Shown here one piece after another: positions 33,964 through 46,126 of a stretch of DNA of 64,000 bases. Each line of letters starts with the position of its first letter. Positions within the stretch are counted from its first letter, which is position 1. The notes under the pieces were generated by a model. That model worked only from the letters and a program-made list of their open reading frames with translations, did not search any database and was not told where the DNA came from. Source of the stretch: Symbiodinium sp. CCMP2592 (taxonomy: Eukaryota; Sar; Dinophyceae; Suessiales; Symbiodiniaceae); NCBI GenBank assembly GCA_905221615.1, contig CAJNDT010006201.1:296124-360123 (forward strand), written 5' to 3'. The position numbers and the translations under genes are program-made.

Positions 33964-34074
33964 AATACAAGGGCCTAATGAATTACAAATACTATTTTGC
34001 GGGGGTCAATTATGTTAAGTATAGTATAATGGGCCCCAAACCCCTGTTCTAATTATTAAGGCCCCTATATTAGG
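33964..34074. mobile_element. MITE-like element with GGGGCCT-type ends
   Basis: The right end, CTAATTATTAAGGCCCCTATATT, recurs almost unchanged at about 46101-46124 and, more diverged, at about 48179-48199. The left end (AAGGGCCTAATGAATTA) is its imperfect inverse complement. The centre contains TATAGTATAAT like the other copies. It is about 110 bases and non-coding. Confidence 0.55.
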
Positions 34075-34759
34075 GTTTTAGGTTGTCGCTGGTTGGGTGC
34101 AAGGGCAGACGGGGCTTCGGCTTTTGGAACGGGGCGTCAAACAGGGTTTGGGATTCCAACAGTCTTCACAGGTTTCGAGGGCGCTGGGGGTTGGGGTGTT
34201 TGAAGCTGGAGACGCTTGAGATGTCCAGCCACACAGCTTAAGGCCCCAATATTGTTGCATGCAGCTTCATAGTCATTATTGCGAGGTTGAGGGTAGAAGG
34301 CAGGGGGAGTGTCGAAGCTGTAAACCATCTGCCCGAAACCCCACGACTGGGAGTCAATGTGACACTTCCTTGTGACATTGTCTCCTAGCTCGTTGATCTG
34401 CCACGTTTGCATCGTCTTTGAAGTGCCACAAGATCAAAGCAATCATCCAGGGCTGGCAGGCCTATGCCACAGGTGGTTTTCTGCCACATGAGTCACATAA
34501 TGGCGACTTCCGCCAATAAAGGGGCCTCACTGATTTGAAGACGGGTAAAATATGAATGATTCTTGTATGGAGCCGTGAGATAGTTATTCAGGTTTCTATG
34601 GTAGCCGCTATGGCGCCCAAAGTTTCAACCTTGATTGAGCTTCGTGAACCTGACAAAGCACAAGGGCCCCATGAGCCTTTAAAGCCCAAGCCCCCAAGCC
34701 CAAAACCCAAAGCACTGGATTTTGGATCCTTGATAGAAGCCTTATGATCGTTAAAGAAC

Positions 34760-34840
34760 GCCCTAAACCTCGAACCCCTAAGCACTGAACCCTAAATCCC
34801 AAGCCCCTACGCCCCAAAACCCTAAGCCTAAACCTTCAAA
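34760..34840 (-). repeat. CCCTAAA-type cluster
   Basis: Repeated CCCTAAACC, CCCTAAATCCC and CCCTAAGCC units, degenerate. Confidence 0.55.
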
Positions 34841-36153
34841 AGCCAGCCTTGGGATAGGTTGTGCTCCCATCGGCCCGTCGGCGCCGCGTTGCACATGGCG
34901 CATCTGGGCCTGGCTTCGATTAGGGTTTGACTTAGGGCCCAGAGTTTGTTTGTGCATATGTTGGGTTTAGTCTTTGTTGGGATGTGACCTCTCATGAACA
35001 TCGCATTCTCCCTCAAACCCAAATTCATATCTCCACCCATGCAAGACCCCAGTCCGTGCGCCCACATCACTTGTTCACTTGGATGACAGATTGACCTTCG
35101 ACACAGACTCCGATCCGCTCCCCCGAACATACCTGCTCCCTGACAGGTTTTGCCTTTAAGGCTTTGCAGTTTCCTCAAAGGCCTTCTTCTTAGGTTCCGT
35201 GTGCGGTCAGGACGTTGGTCTATATAGCTCTGTGGAGATAGCATCTCAGTTAAAAGAGTTTCTCGAATTCCTGGTGCGGGGTCTCCGGGTTCATCTGAAG
35301 ACGGACACGACACAGCACTTCAAGGGTCGCTGACATGAGGCTAGGGGCCATGTCATGGTTACATGGGGATACGAGGAATACCACTAGTGTAGCCTCGTGC
35401 ATGGCTAGAAATCGCCATGGCAAAGCCAGCAACACCAGGCACCTCCCTCTTCGAAGCCTGGCTGAGACTATTAGCCCCAAGACTCCCCAGGCTTCCTGAA
35501 GCTCCCTACAACAGGCCTTACATCCAACCTTACATGGATCTGATAGTATGGTAGACATCCCAAGTCCGAACTCCACTCCCTGAACCTACTTTCACGCATC
35601 AACAACTGCCACAGAAGCGTCAAAACCCCTAAACCCTTGCCATGCACCCAGATCGCGGAAAAAGTTGAGTTCTTGGACTCCTTCTACTCCCAGTTCAGGC
35701 AACTCCGCAGGGTTCCTCACTGTACTTGTAAGTTAATATGTGTTGAAGTTTTGTTTTTGTGTCAAGTTTGGCATCTAAACTAGGATTTGGTTGCCTTTCA
35801 TGCCAACGGCTTCCGCCTGATGCCGACGGGGCTTGGCAGGGCTTCAGGGTTGCTCATAATCTGTTTGGAAGAAGAGGCGCTTATAGGCCTCAGTTGGTTG
35901 GTTTTGGAGCCGACGATCCCTATTAGACTATTCAAAGCCCCAAAACAAAGAACCGTTATGCTTGATTGTTGCTGCTATCGGTGTAGGACTTGGTCGCAGT
36001 TTGGGACGGATTAACTGATCAATGTTTGAAGGTCTTTGCATCGTGTCTTCGCTCGGCCCGCTGTGCTGAGAAATCTGAGAACGCAACGCAATGTGGTGGA
36101 AATTCCGCTGCTGAAGGTTGGATGATGGATGGGCTGCTTTTCTGCTTGTGCAG

Positions 36154-36495
36154 TCACCTGCGTGCGCTCGATTTACAAACTTTGGGTTGCGAGTGTCTCC
36201 CTCTTCTCATTCTGCGTATGAGGCGCAGCGAGCGCTTACTAAGCCCCACGAGCCTTTAAGCACAGGTGTGTACCGCCGGGTGCGCCATCCGATGTACACA
36301 GCACTTTGGATAATAACAATGGTGCAGGCTCTACTCGTGAACAATTGAATCGCTGTCTTCACGCCCGTATTGTCTATTGCGCTTCTGTACTTTGCGAGGT
36401 TTGGCTATGAAGAGGAAATGATGATCCAACATTTGGGTGATGAGTACCGCGAGTACTGTTCCAAAACTGGTCGTCTCGTCCCACCGCTCTGCTGA
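36154..36495 (+). pseudogene. Isoprenylcysteine/phospholipid methyltransferase-like C-terminal exon with in-frame TGA
   Basis: A TGTGCAG acceptor precedes a frame with STGVYRRVRHPMYTALWI, the GxYRxVRHPMY signature of the ICMT/PEMT family of membrane methyltransferases. These enzymes use S-adenosylmethionine to methylate isoprenylcysteine or lipids. After TGA at 36346-36348 the same frame continues with FARFGYEEEMMIQHLGDEYR and EYCSKTGRLVPPL, then stops at 36495. That is the family's conserved C-terminal E-x(n)-FGxxYxxY-xxxxRLxP block. The TGA falls where a Trp is common, so a TGG-to-TGA change is likely. Hydrophobic helices are present on both sides. Upstream exons are not identified. It may be a decayed gene, a readthrough case, or an assembly error. 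Confidence 0.65.
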
Positions 36496-36499
36496 AGCA

Positions 36500-37780
36500 T
36501 CTTTCTGCTGATCAAGAGAGTGGATGACATGGCGCTTCCTAGTTTATAGACGAACCACATAGCCGTGCACTCGCAAGCGCATTTTGCTGTCCCGCCCTGC
36601 CCACTGTTGGCCAGTTTCCTGTTACATTTCATTTGTTTCTCCTCGCCGATGCCTTCGAGGGGATGTGGATGGGATGGGGCCAGTCGGTGTGCTTATAAGC
36701 TTGCAATTCCTGTTTCGCCACCCCAAATGCTGTTTCTCCGGCCGTGTTTCGGCTTCAGTGGAACGCCTTCCTTTATCAGCACGGCCATCTTTCTTCGGGC
36801 ACCATCTGCAGTTTCCTCCGTGATTTGCAAGCCCCTCCGGATTTGTTAGACTCTGGGCATTGTGCGCGGGCGTAGTTGCGGCATTGCTTTTCTTGGTACA
36901 AGCGCTCTTCTCTCGCAGAGAAAATGTTTTAGCCGTGAGTCTTACGTCTTTGGAATCAAAACGAAAAGCTCGATTATGTCTTGTCCCTACAGTACCGTAC
37001 TCCTGGTAATTACCGGCCCGGACCGGCTGCCAACATCTGCTGAACAAGGACTTCGGTTCGGAGCATTTTGGAGATTCTAGTAGTATGGGGGGCCATAAAG
37101 GGGGTCTTTTCACATGCGGGGTATCATGGCTTTCCTTCGCAAGTGCTGACATCCGCCAATTCGTGGCCTGGACCTGCAGAAATCTGCCCTGACCCGCAAA
37201 CTGCTCCTCTCCCTTAAGGACGAAATGATCCTTAAAAGGGTTTCAGGTTCATATACCATATAGGGATTCACAGTATAAGGGTAATAGGGCCCCTACTTAT
37301 GAGGGTCATTTGGTCCCCAAGGTGCTAGTCTGATCACCTCACAGTTGTGGTTCGTCAAGCTTACATCACGCTACCTTAATATCTGAAGTGTCCCTTGGAG
37401 TAGTCAGCACCGAACCCCAAGCCCTAAACCCTAAACAGCCCCGTGCTCGCCAGGACTTCTGCGACAACATCACCGGTTGGGAGAAGCACCCGGCAACCGG
37501 CCTCAAAGGCGCAGAAAGTTGCTTTGGTTTAGGGTTTAGGGTATTGGGATGTTCGGGCTCAAGTTGCGGCTGATGCGTCGTGGTTTCCGGGTCCACGGTT
37601 CACTTCAAGGTGCTTGCTCCGTGGAGCTTATGCCAGACTGGCGGTGTTCGAAACGACCGGAGGCAGATGGAGATCTTCGGGAGTGTATTCAGCCGGAGTC
37701 CAAAGGGAACGACCTAGTCTTCAGACTTTCTCCCAAGGAAAACGGTACGGATACAAAAGCAACAACAAACCCTAAACCTT
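36500..37780. other. No supported gene; overlapping open frames
   Basis: Between 36560 and 37150 all three + frames and one minus frame (176 codons, 36622-37152) are open for long stretches. None shows a known domain, and composition may explain it. A + frame with GVVAALLFLVQALF could be a membrane segment but has no support. The rest has CCCTAAA motifs and short dyads. Confidence 0.4.
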
Positions 37781-37783
37781 TAT

Positions 37784-37875
37784 GGGAGTTTCCGAAAATT
37801 AGGGGTACCTGGGGTACCTTAATTTGGGGTCCTTATAATAACGATCCTACTATTCCCCTGTTTTCGGGAACTCCC
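37784..37875. mobile_element. MITE-like element, TIR GGGAGTTTCCGAAAA
   Basis: The left end GGGAGTTTCCGAAAAT and the right end GTTTTCGGGAACTCCC are near-perfect terminal inverted repeats 92 bases apart. The centre has internal dyads (GGGTACCTGGGGTACC, CCTTATAATAACGATCC). The same ends occur at 41271-41372. It is non-coding and probably a non-autonomous DNA element. Confidence 0.6.
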
Positions 37876-37969
37876 TTATAAACCCAAAACCGTAAGCTGG
37901 AGCACAACAAGGCCCGGCCTTGAGAAGGGAGGAACTTACTGTTCACCATAGGCTCTGTAGTAGTTCCTT

Positions 37970-38080
37970 CTTGGGATTACCTTATAGGATCCTACATAAA
38001 AGCCATTTTGGTGGTTCCTTATATTATAGCTATAGGAATTACAATGTGCTACAATATCCTATTCTGTTTATTCAGGCCCC
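37970..38080. mobile_element. Diverged GGGGCCT-family element
   Basis: CCTATTCTGTTTATTCAGGCCCCTAA at about 38058-38083 resembles the right ends at 34050, 46101 and 48177. Upstream are a TTCCTTATATTATAGCTATAGG centre and an ill-defined left end. Probably a decayed family member. Confidence 0.35.
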
Positions 38081-38099
38081 TAAGTACAGTGTTCAGGAA

Positions 38100-41000
38100 T
38101 TTGGTGGTTCTTACCGGGTTTAGGGTTCAAGGTTAAAGGCTTCTTTTTGGGGTGATTCTGTTACGGCGTTTTAAGATTCTCATAGGTTGACAGGGTTCTT
38201 ATGACGTTCTGCCTGGGCTTGGGTTGTTCTTTGGGTGAACATGGCGGTCTTTCAGGGTTCGTTCAGGAGTTCTCAAGCGGTTGTATGGGGTTTTGAAAAG
38301 GATTTATCGGGCTCGAGATCTTCTAGGGTTTTGGTTGAAAAGAGTGTTTTTAATGTACAGGCTTGGCCTTGCGGTGCGGTGGCTTTGGGCCTGGAAACTC
38401 TGAACCCTGAACCCCCCAGAGTTCAGGCTTGCAGTTGAAGGGTGTAGGCTTCAGTGGAGATCCTCTTCCTCTCGGGTTAAGAGAGTCGCTGAGCAGGAGC
38501 CTAGACCGCCTCTGGCCCGACGATGTTCAAGCTCTTCGTACGAGTTCCACAAGCGTTCTTGTTTGAAGCTTCTCTAGAAGCTCTACAAGGGTTCCTGTAC
38601 TTGTAATTGCTTCGATAACGGTTAGATCAGGGCTTCGGGGTTTCGTGAACGCTTCAAGATCTCACCTTTCGGAGCCAGTGCTTTAGCTGGAAAAGCCCCA
38701 GCGATTTCGAAGACCTTAGTAATTGTCTCCGACGCCTTCTTGCAGCTCCACGAAAATCCTTGGACGCTTCAAGCCTTAAGCCCTAAACCCTTACAGCCCA
38801 GACGCTCAAACCCGAGCACCAGGCACAACAGAGCTTCGAGATCAGTGAGCTCGCAAGGCGCGTTCTCACGAATCAGAGGCCGTTAAAGTTTCTAGGGGCT
38901 TCGCCCGGATCTATGCACTGCAGGTAGTAGCGGTTTTTCTTTATACATGCTGTGTACGGTTTCTGTATGCAGAATAAAGCTACGCACACCAGGTCGCTGC
39001 CGTCTTAAGCCTGTGAAGCCCGGCACCCCCAGCCCTTGAGGAATCCATCCCCAACCAGAAAGGAAGTTTGGAAGGAATCCAAGTAGGTTCTTGGTGGCTT
39101 TGGGTTTAGGGCAATTTCGGCCAGAGGGCGCAGTAATTTTGGATTCAGGGCTTTTGGCTTGGCGGTTTAGGGTTTAGGATCCCAACCACACGAAGGTGTT
39201 GAAAGGAATCCAACCCCAAGCACCCAAGCCCAAAATTTCAAGCCCTTAAAACTTTGTTGACCCAAGCACAAAACCCGCAAGCCACTGTTGACATCCGGGC
39301 TCCCTTTTACCCGAAAATTTGAGCCCCAAGCCCCGAAACCTAAAGCCTTCCCACTGCCCTGGAAAGGTTTGTTCTGCACTTTGTGACACCCCACCTCCCA
39401 CTCCAAGCCCGCGACGGGTTCCTCGATTCCGAAACCCTAAACCCTGAAAGTGAGGCTGCAAAGGGAAGTGCTTGAGCTACGGGCCGAGTTATCGAGATTG
39501 CAGGACGCTGCCCTGCTAACGGGAGGGGAGAGCGGGGTGCTTGGCGTTTCAGTGATCGAGGGTTAGGGGTTTAGTGCCAGGATTCGGATTGAAGGTGATG
39601 GGGAAGATTATGGAGTCAGGCATTTTCCACCCGTTTCCTGGACTTGGGTAGGGTCAAGTTACGATCCCTTTGCCCTGCTCCTTTGGCGAGGAGGAGAAAG
39701 CTCAGACAGCCCGGCGAGCGCAAGAGGACAGCCTTGTGTTCTGTCGCTTGAACTAGAGAAATCGGGAGTCACTGGGGGTCCGGAACATTTCCTGAAAGCA
39801 GAATGCATTGCAGGGGCCCTTGTTATGACAGTGGAGATGATAAAGTGGCCCCCAAATTTAGAGAACACCCAACTTCCGCTTCTAATTCTAGTCTAAGAAC
39901 CAGCTGCGACCTTAAACCCTCAACCTCGTGAACGGAGCCCTCGGTGGAGGTTGGGAAAATCATCACCCTCTGAAGTCGTATCAACGTGTACTGCAGGCAT
40001 GCGCGCTTCGAAATGAGAACAGACATATGCAAGACATACCTATACTTAGGTGAAGCCAAGCAGTCTTCCTGGTGTGCTACATGATGAAGCACAAGAGCAG
40101 CACGTGAGGATCGCTCTGCGCTGCTACAGACTTGGCACGACGAGGCATGTTGCTAAGTTTCGGATAGAAGAGACCTTCGCCCCTGCAGCGCAGATGCATT
40201 GAAAGTTCGAGTCGGGCTGTGGCTGTATCACAGCAGTAGACCTTCGGTATGGCAGAACTGAAGGCTTGCTTGGCTCCGCTGCGCTTTTGCTTTCATCTCG
40301 AAATCGATAACCATGAAGAATCACAACACACTACCAAGTGATAGTAAAATCCACCCAAAATCCTAGTCTATTCACCACGGCCCCCACTATTCGCACCAAA
40401 ACCCCATTCTAGCTGTTCCTTATTGTTCCCTATTTATTCGACAAAACTCCACAAGTTGTGGAGCACGTCGTCCCCAAGTCCAGACCAATCCTTGGCCTGT
40501 TGGTTCGCCCGAACCCCTCAACTTTGAAGAGGTGTGCGGAGTTTAGGGTTGAGAGGGTAGGAACAATATCTCGGTTTGATAGTTTCTTTGCATACTCTCG
40601 CTGGAGTCCAAGCCCTACTCTGATGATGAAGGCCGCTCCATGATGCCCAACTCACCGCACCTGTCCCGCCGAGGTCATGTGCTTGCGCCAAGAGCAGGCC
40701 GCCGGTCCACATGCCGTCAACTATATATATATATATATATACATATTATACTATATTATATTATACATGTACATATACAAAAAACATTTACATACATATA
40801 CGTATACATATGATATATTTATAAATGATGTGATATACGAGGATTTGGGGTGTACGACACTGTAATTATATGACCGTCCCTATATTTGGATTTGCATTCT
40901 GATTTGCCAGAAACGTTCGTTTCTGTCAAGCAGGGAACTGCAACAAGCCTGCATCAAACTGGACCGGGCCACGGAAACGAGCCGAGCCTGCGCTCTAGAG

Positions 41001-41200
41001 GAGTTTTTCCGACTAGTGACTAGGGCAATTGGTTGAATGGATCGGGAACTTGCTTGGGAAACCCTAAGCCTTAAACCTTAAAAACTAAGCTCTAAACCTT
41101 ACACCCCTAAACCCTCAACCCTAAACCCCCAAACCTTAAGGGGAGCTGATGCGGAAGATCCTTGGTCCATTCGGCTCCGAAGACGACTCTAACCGCTCTT
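38100..41200. other. No supported gene
   Basis: Only short open frames without domain features are seen. The stretch contains a (TA)n tract at 40721-40742 with flanking TATATTA words, and many TTTAGGG or CCCTAAA singletons. Confidence 0.5.
41060..41140 (-). repeat. CCCTAAA-type cluster
   Basis: AACCCTAAGCC, CCTTAAAAACTAAGC, ACCCCTAAACCC and CAACCCTAAACCCCC in succession; degenerate interstitial telomere-like sequence. Confidence 0.6.
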
Positions 41201-41270
41201 GTACGGGAGTTTCCGACAGGGTTACTATAAGGGTGCTATAAGGGTTCCTTTAAAGGGTTTTACAAGGGTT

Positions 41271-41372
41271 GGGAGTTTCCGATAATAAGGGCTGCCATAT
41301 TTTGGGATCCTTATGATAAGGATCCTACTGCTTAGGGTGCTATATTATGATCCCCATGTTTCGGAAGCTCCC
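41271..41372. mobile_element. MITE-like element, TIR GGGAGTTTCCGA (second copy)
   Basis: The left end GGGAGTTTCCGATAAT and right end TGTTTCGGAAGCTCCC are inverted repeats 102 bases apart, with a central GGATCCTTATGATAAGGATCC dyad. A further left half (GGGAGTTTCCGACAGGG) lies at about 41205. Same family as 37784-37875. Confidence 0.6.
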
Positions 41373-41399
41373 GTGTAGCTTAGAGCGCCTTGACTTGTG

Positions 41400-44300
41400 T
41401 ACTGCTCCCACTCTGTAAGTTTAGGGTTAGGGTTTAGGACTTGGGGTAAAAAACTGCGATAATATTGATAATACAAGTAGATACAGCCCCTTTGACTCGT
41501 AATATAGATTGTTACCGTGGGGGCTGTACCCAAGCTTTGACTTCCTCGAACCGGCGACCGACTCAACTTGGTGATAACAGTTCGAAGACAAGAGTATCCC
41601 TCCTCCTATGGAACACTACAGTTTTGAAGAAGACGTGAAGGAACCTCCATACCCAGCATTTTCCACAGCCCTGATTTAAGATTGAATCTAACTTCCTTAA
41701 ACCATGCTGAGACGACCTACATAGTTCAAGAACCCTTCCTTCCTTAAGGCAAGTTTTTTGGATCTTCTGGTATTTACTCCCCCCCAGGCACTTAACATAA
41801 ATCCACACCCAAACTGAATCCTAAACGCTTAAGTTCCGCAGAAATAATCCTGAAGCCCCAAAGCCCCAAAGTCTTAACGCCCTGCACCCTACAGTGCTAA
41901 AGTCCCAAAGCCCAAACCCCAGCTTCCTATTGCCTTCCTTGGCAGGCTGCATGTCTTGCAGCCTGGGAATCTGAGAAGTTGAGTATGCTGAGGTGGGGGC
42001 CAGTGTGGAGAGGGGGGGTTGCTGGGACGGAGCGGTGCAGGGGTTCAGGGTTTGAGGGTTAAAGGGTTTAGGGATCCGTTAAGCATGTTACAGTAGAAAC
42101 CCAACTGGTTATTCTGGACGCTTCTCTTATTGTGGGTCCAACAAAGGAAGCATTTTTCACAAAGGGTGCCTTCTGAAACAAGCAGCACCAGACGAGGCCC
42201 TTACTTTAGGAAGATATTTTTGGGTTTAGGCCAGTTTAAAGTGCAGGCTATCGGCATAAGAATTGAGGATTCTGTTCTCCAGGCCTGAAGTAGCTGTATA
42301 CAGTGGTATCGAGGCGACGCAACAGCTCCGGCAGACTTTTCTTGAAGCGTTTGTCTGCCAACGGAAGAGGTTTTTACAGGTGTCGCAACAATGAACAATG
42401 GTGTCCCCTTATCTTCGCCAAAGTCGTCTTGAATTTGTACGGCCCTATATTATCTTCAGGCTCAGCCAAGGCGCGAGCACTGCAGATATGTTCTCCATCT
42501 TCCCCTTGTATGGCACGTCGTGTCACATTACTGGGCAGGTGACCGCGACTCCTGGTTGCGAACCGTCTAGAATTCTCGAGCTCCGTGGCACTTACGAAGC
42601 AGAGCCCAGCACCAAGCTCGAAGCAGAAGTCACGCAAGTCCCCAGCCAGTGCCCGGTATCATCATGCCAGTTGGCTCGAACCCAGCAAAGGATAAGGCCT
42701 CAGCCTAACCCCAAGCCTCTCGCCCTACACACTCATCCTTCCCTGTGTCTTCATCCCAGACACACTGACTTTCAAATCCCAACGCAAGACCTTTGAGCCC
42801 AATCCCTACATCCCAGCTCAAAACCTTCTTATGCTCCTGCGTCAATCCTTCGCATTGCACCGGAATCTTTGCCGCGAGATACGGGTGCACAGGCAATGGC
42901 AAGCCGAAGCAGACAGTTGGCAACGGAGCAAGGACTTGCAAGCGGAGGGAGTGTAAGAGTTGGGGTTGAGGGTTTAGGCCTTGGGGAGAAGCTTTAGGCC
43001 TGAGGACTAAGGGTTCAGAGATTTGTCGGTGCAGTTTGAGTTAAATGGCCAAGATTTTTCGAGGTTAGGAATTTTGGGGGTTCGGGATATCGGGCGTTGA
43101 GGGACCACTGGCCCAACACCCTGAGGCCGCAAACCCTAAGGCCTAGCCTCAACCCTACTACGGTGCAGGGTTCAGGGTTAGCTCCCGCTGAACTGTATGC
43201 TCCTGGAGGACGCCGCTTTACCCTTACGCACGAAGCAATCAGTATCCGTCAATTCCGCCGGCAGCCGTAACTTACTAATCTATATCGCCTTGAGAATGAC
43301 ATCTGAGTGAGTGTGAGGCGCTAGACACGATTCCTCGCCTCAGGAGGCGGCTGATATTTCGGCCGGCGAGGCCGAAGATGATGAGGTCGCGGATTGTGGT
43401 TTAGGAAGCATCCGGGGCTCCTTAGAGGGTTCCTTAACGGCTCCTTCGGAACCGTCCCCACTGCACTCGAAACCTGGGCCTCTCAGGCTGGTGTTGTCTG
43501 GATGGAAGCACAGTGTGCAGCTTCGTTGCTGCTACTGCCATTGTTGCGGCTATGATTAGTATCATCACTGCTACTACCACACTACCACGACGACTGCTGC
43601 TGATTATTCATGCTATTATCCTGTAACCTGCAGGCCCCACTTAAAGGTTTCAAGTGTCGGCGTAGGGCTTCGAAGGTTTGGAGTTGATTCCTGTTTTGTG
43701 TTTCGGTCCACGGCTCCTGCAGTGTTTTAGGGTGGCTCATGGGTGGATCGCGCGTTCTGGGTTTAGGGCTGCCCCGGAGGCCCATGGTGCTTCATGTTTT
43801 CGTCGTCTAGCGCTTGAAGCACGAGCTTGAAGCACGTTGGGCGTTTGGACCGCCCTGGCACAAGTCCGTCAGTCATCTTCGATAGACTGTCCCATTCAAA
43901 GTCGTTGGCATTGTCTTTGAAGGTACAGCGTGTTGGAAATTTTAAGACAGCCTTAATCCATGAACCCTACATCCTAGACCCTTCACCGTATGAGTGCTTC
44001 ACATCACTCGAACCCTTCTTCACCAGAGCACCGTTCTGAGAGGACTGGAAGGATCTCGAGGATCTCGAAGACGACGGATCAGGCGCACCTCCTGAACTAA
44101 GCCTTTGAGGGTTCCCTGAAGGGCTCCCTTCGCTTATATATTTTGGCTTTAGAGTAGTTCGCAGCATCCCGAAGCTCTTAAACCGGAGATGATCCTAATC
44201 CCCAGACCTCTCTACCTCAAGACTTCCATGCACATGAGCCTGGTTGCTTTCTCCAGATCTCGGGTCCCATGAGCATCCTCAATGACAGAAGCCCGAAGCT

Positions 44301-46030
44301 CGAGCCACGCCGGGTTCTTGTTAAGGACCTTAGTCTATGTTGCCACAATAGGTAGGGATCAGCATAAGTGGGATAGGGCTTCCTGATCATGGCAACTTAT
44401 GCTACATTCCCCAACCGTAAACCCTAAACCTCAACGACCTGATCATAGTAATCTGCATAATCTTTATGGTAGCCCTCAAAGGAACCTTTTGAGGGACCCT
44501 ACAAGTCAAAACCAAAGACCTGTAGACCCCTGAAACCTAAGCCTTCAATCTTCAAACCCTTATGGTAGCTGTGACCGGAATCCTGAAAGATAACCCTTAA
44601 AGGAGCCCCTACAGGAGCCCCGTTTGACCCGGTCAGAGCCGCGTCTTTCGGTATGCTCCTCCGACGAAGGCGACTCCGAGTTTCAGAGTCCGCCGGACAG
44701 CGACGAGGAGATGGTGCCGGCACCCAGAAGAAAGGGGAGTTGGGGCTTAGTATTTGTGGTCTAAGAAAGGGGTGGTTTAGATGTATAATGATGGTGCTTA
44801 GGAGCCCACAATCGTAATGTTGGAATTGTTCAGGCTTCTGTTGGTCCGCTTAGGATTCAGGTTTTGCCCAAACCCTCCCAAGGCAGCGACGATAAGGCCT
44901 TGATGGTCTAGAACGGCAAGCACTTCGTGTATAGTAGCTACATAGTGGTTGAGGACCTCTGCATTTTGTCAATCTTTTCTTGCGAGCTTTTTGTACAGTT
45001 TTACAGCGTTGTGAATATCTTCGCGTTTACGTAATAAGGTAGACACATGGGGTGTTCGATCCGTTGCCCCCGGCACGGTTTCCAGTCTCTGCGTGATGAA
45101 GCTTTACAGCGGTTCATGATACGACCTACCTTAAAGCTTCTCGGCGTCAGCATTTCTGAGCCTTTAGGCGTTGTTCTGGGCTTTGTGAGGTAGAACAAAT
45201 AGCCTCAATCTAGGGTCTAGACGCTTGGAAATTTCGGCTTGAATGTCCCATTTGTGAGGTTTCGTGGCTGTTTCAGGCAGGATGTGATAATCACGTCGTT
45301 TATGTGCGAGCACCCGAACACTAACAGCTCGGTGAACCGAAACCCGAAGACAGTCATCCAACTCCCGTTCGGGTTTGGGCACAGGGTAGATTGCTTGGTG
45401 CAGTCATTACTTGGGTGCGTAAGGGTTCTTTGCTGACCTTGCAGCCTGGACTTGATGCCGCTAGATCATCCCCGAAGAGCGGAAATTGAGTCCAGGCATT
45501 CCGGGTTCAGGGTTCAAGCTTTCTCGTCGTCACGCCCGTCAGCACAGTATCAGGGTACTCCCTGTAGTAGTGTAACATGGGTCCCTATCGTTTCTACGAT
45601 TGGTCGTTACATAATTTTCCCCAATTCTGGGGACCGTAGTTTAGACAAAACCCCCTCAGGACTCCGACAGCGACAGCGAGGAGCTCATCCCTGCAGCGCA
45701 GCTTCAATCAGACGGGGGGCAGACAACTCTTACAGTTTTCCTTGGTTTGTGTAGGGTCCATCTGCAAATCCTTCTTGACACAAGTATGCGCAATGACGGT
45801 CTTTGGAGTGGCAGGCCGAGATTTTGAATGTTTCCATCAGATTGTCATCATAGAGCGCGGAGCGCGAAACTCCCTCCAGACTCCCCTGGACCTGAGACTT
45901 TAAATGCCCTAAGCCACAAAGACCTAGTCTCCACACTTGCAACAAAGTGGCTCCCGGAGTTTTCGGCTTCCCTGTGCTGCTTAAGGTGTGGTTTGTCTAC
46001 GCCTTCAGAGCAAGAGCTTTCGGATCCTAC
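41400..46030. other. No supported gene
   Basis: Open frames are short or overlap in several phases (for example 42303-42796 +). I see no domain. Acidic DSDSEEL-like fragments occur at about 44690 and 45665. TTTAGGG or CCCTAAA motifs are common. Confidence 0.45.
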
Positions 46031-46035
46031 CCTAA

Positions 46036-46126
46036 GAAAGGGGCCTCAACAATGGGGGTTCCTTATTATATTTATACTATATGGGGCACCACAAACCTAT
46101 TCTAATTATTAAGGCCCCTATATTTT
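46036..46126. mobile_element. MITE-like element with GGGGCCT ends (best copy)
   Basis: The left end AAAGGGGCCTCAACAAT and the right end ATTATTAAGGCCCCTATATT are imperfect inverse complements about 90 bases apart. The centre is GGTTCCTTATTATATTTATACTATATGGGGC-like, and part of it recurs at 47955-47985. Confidence 0.6.
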
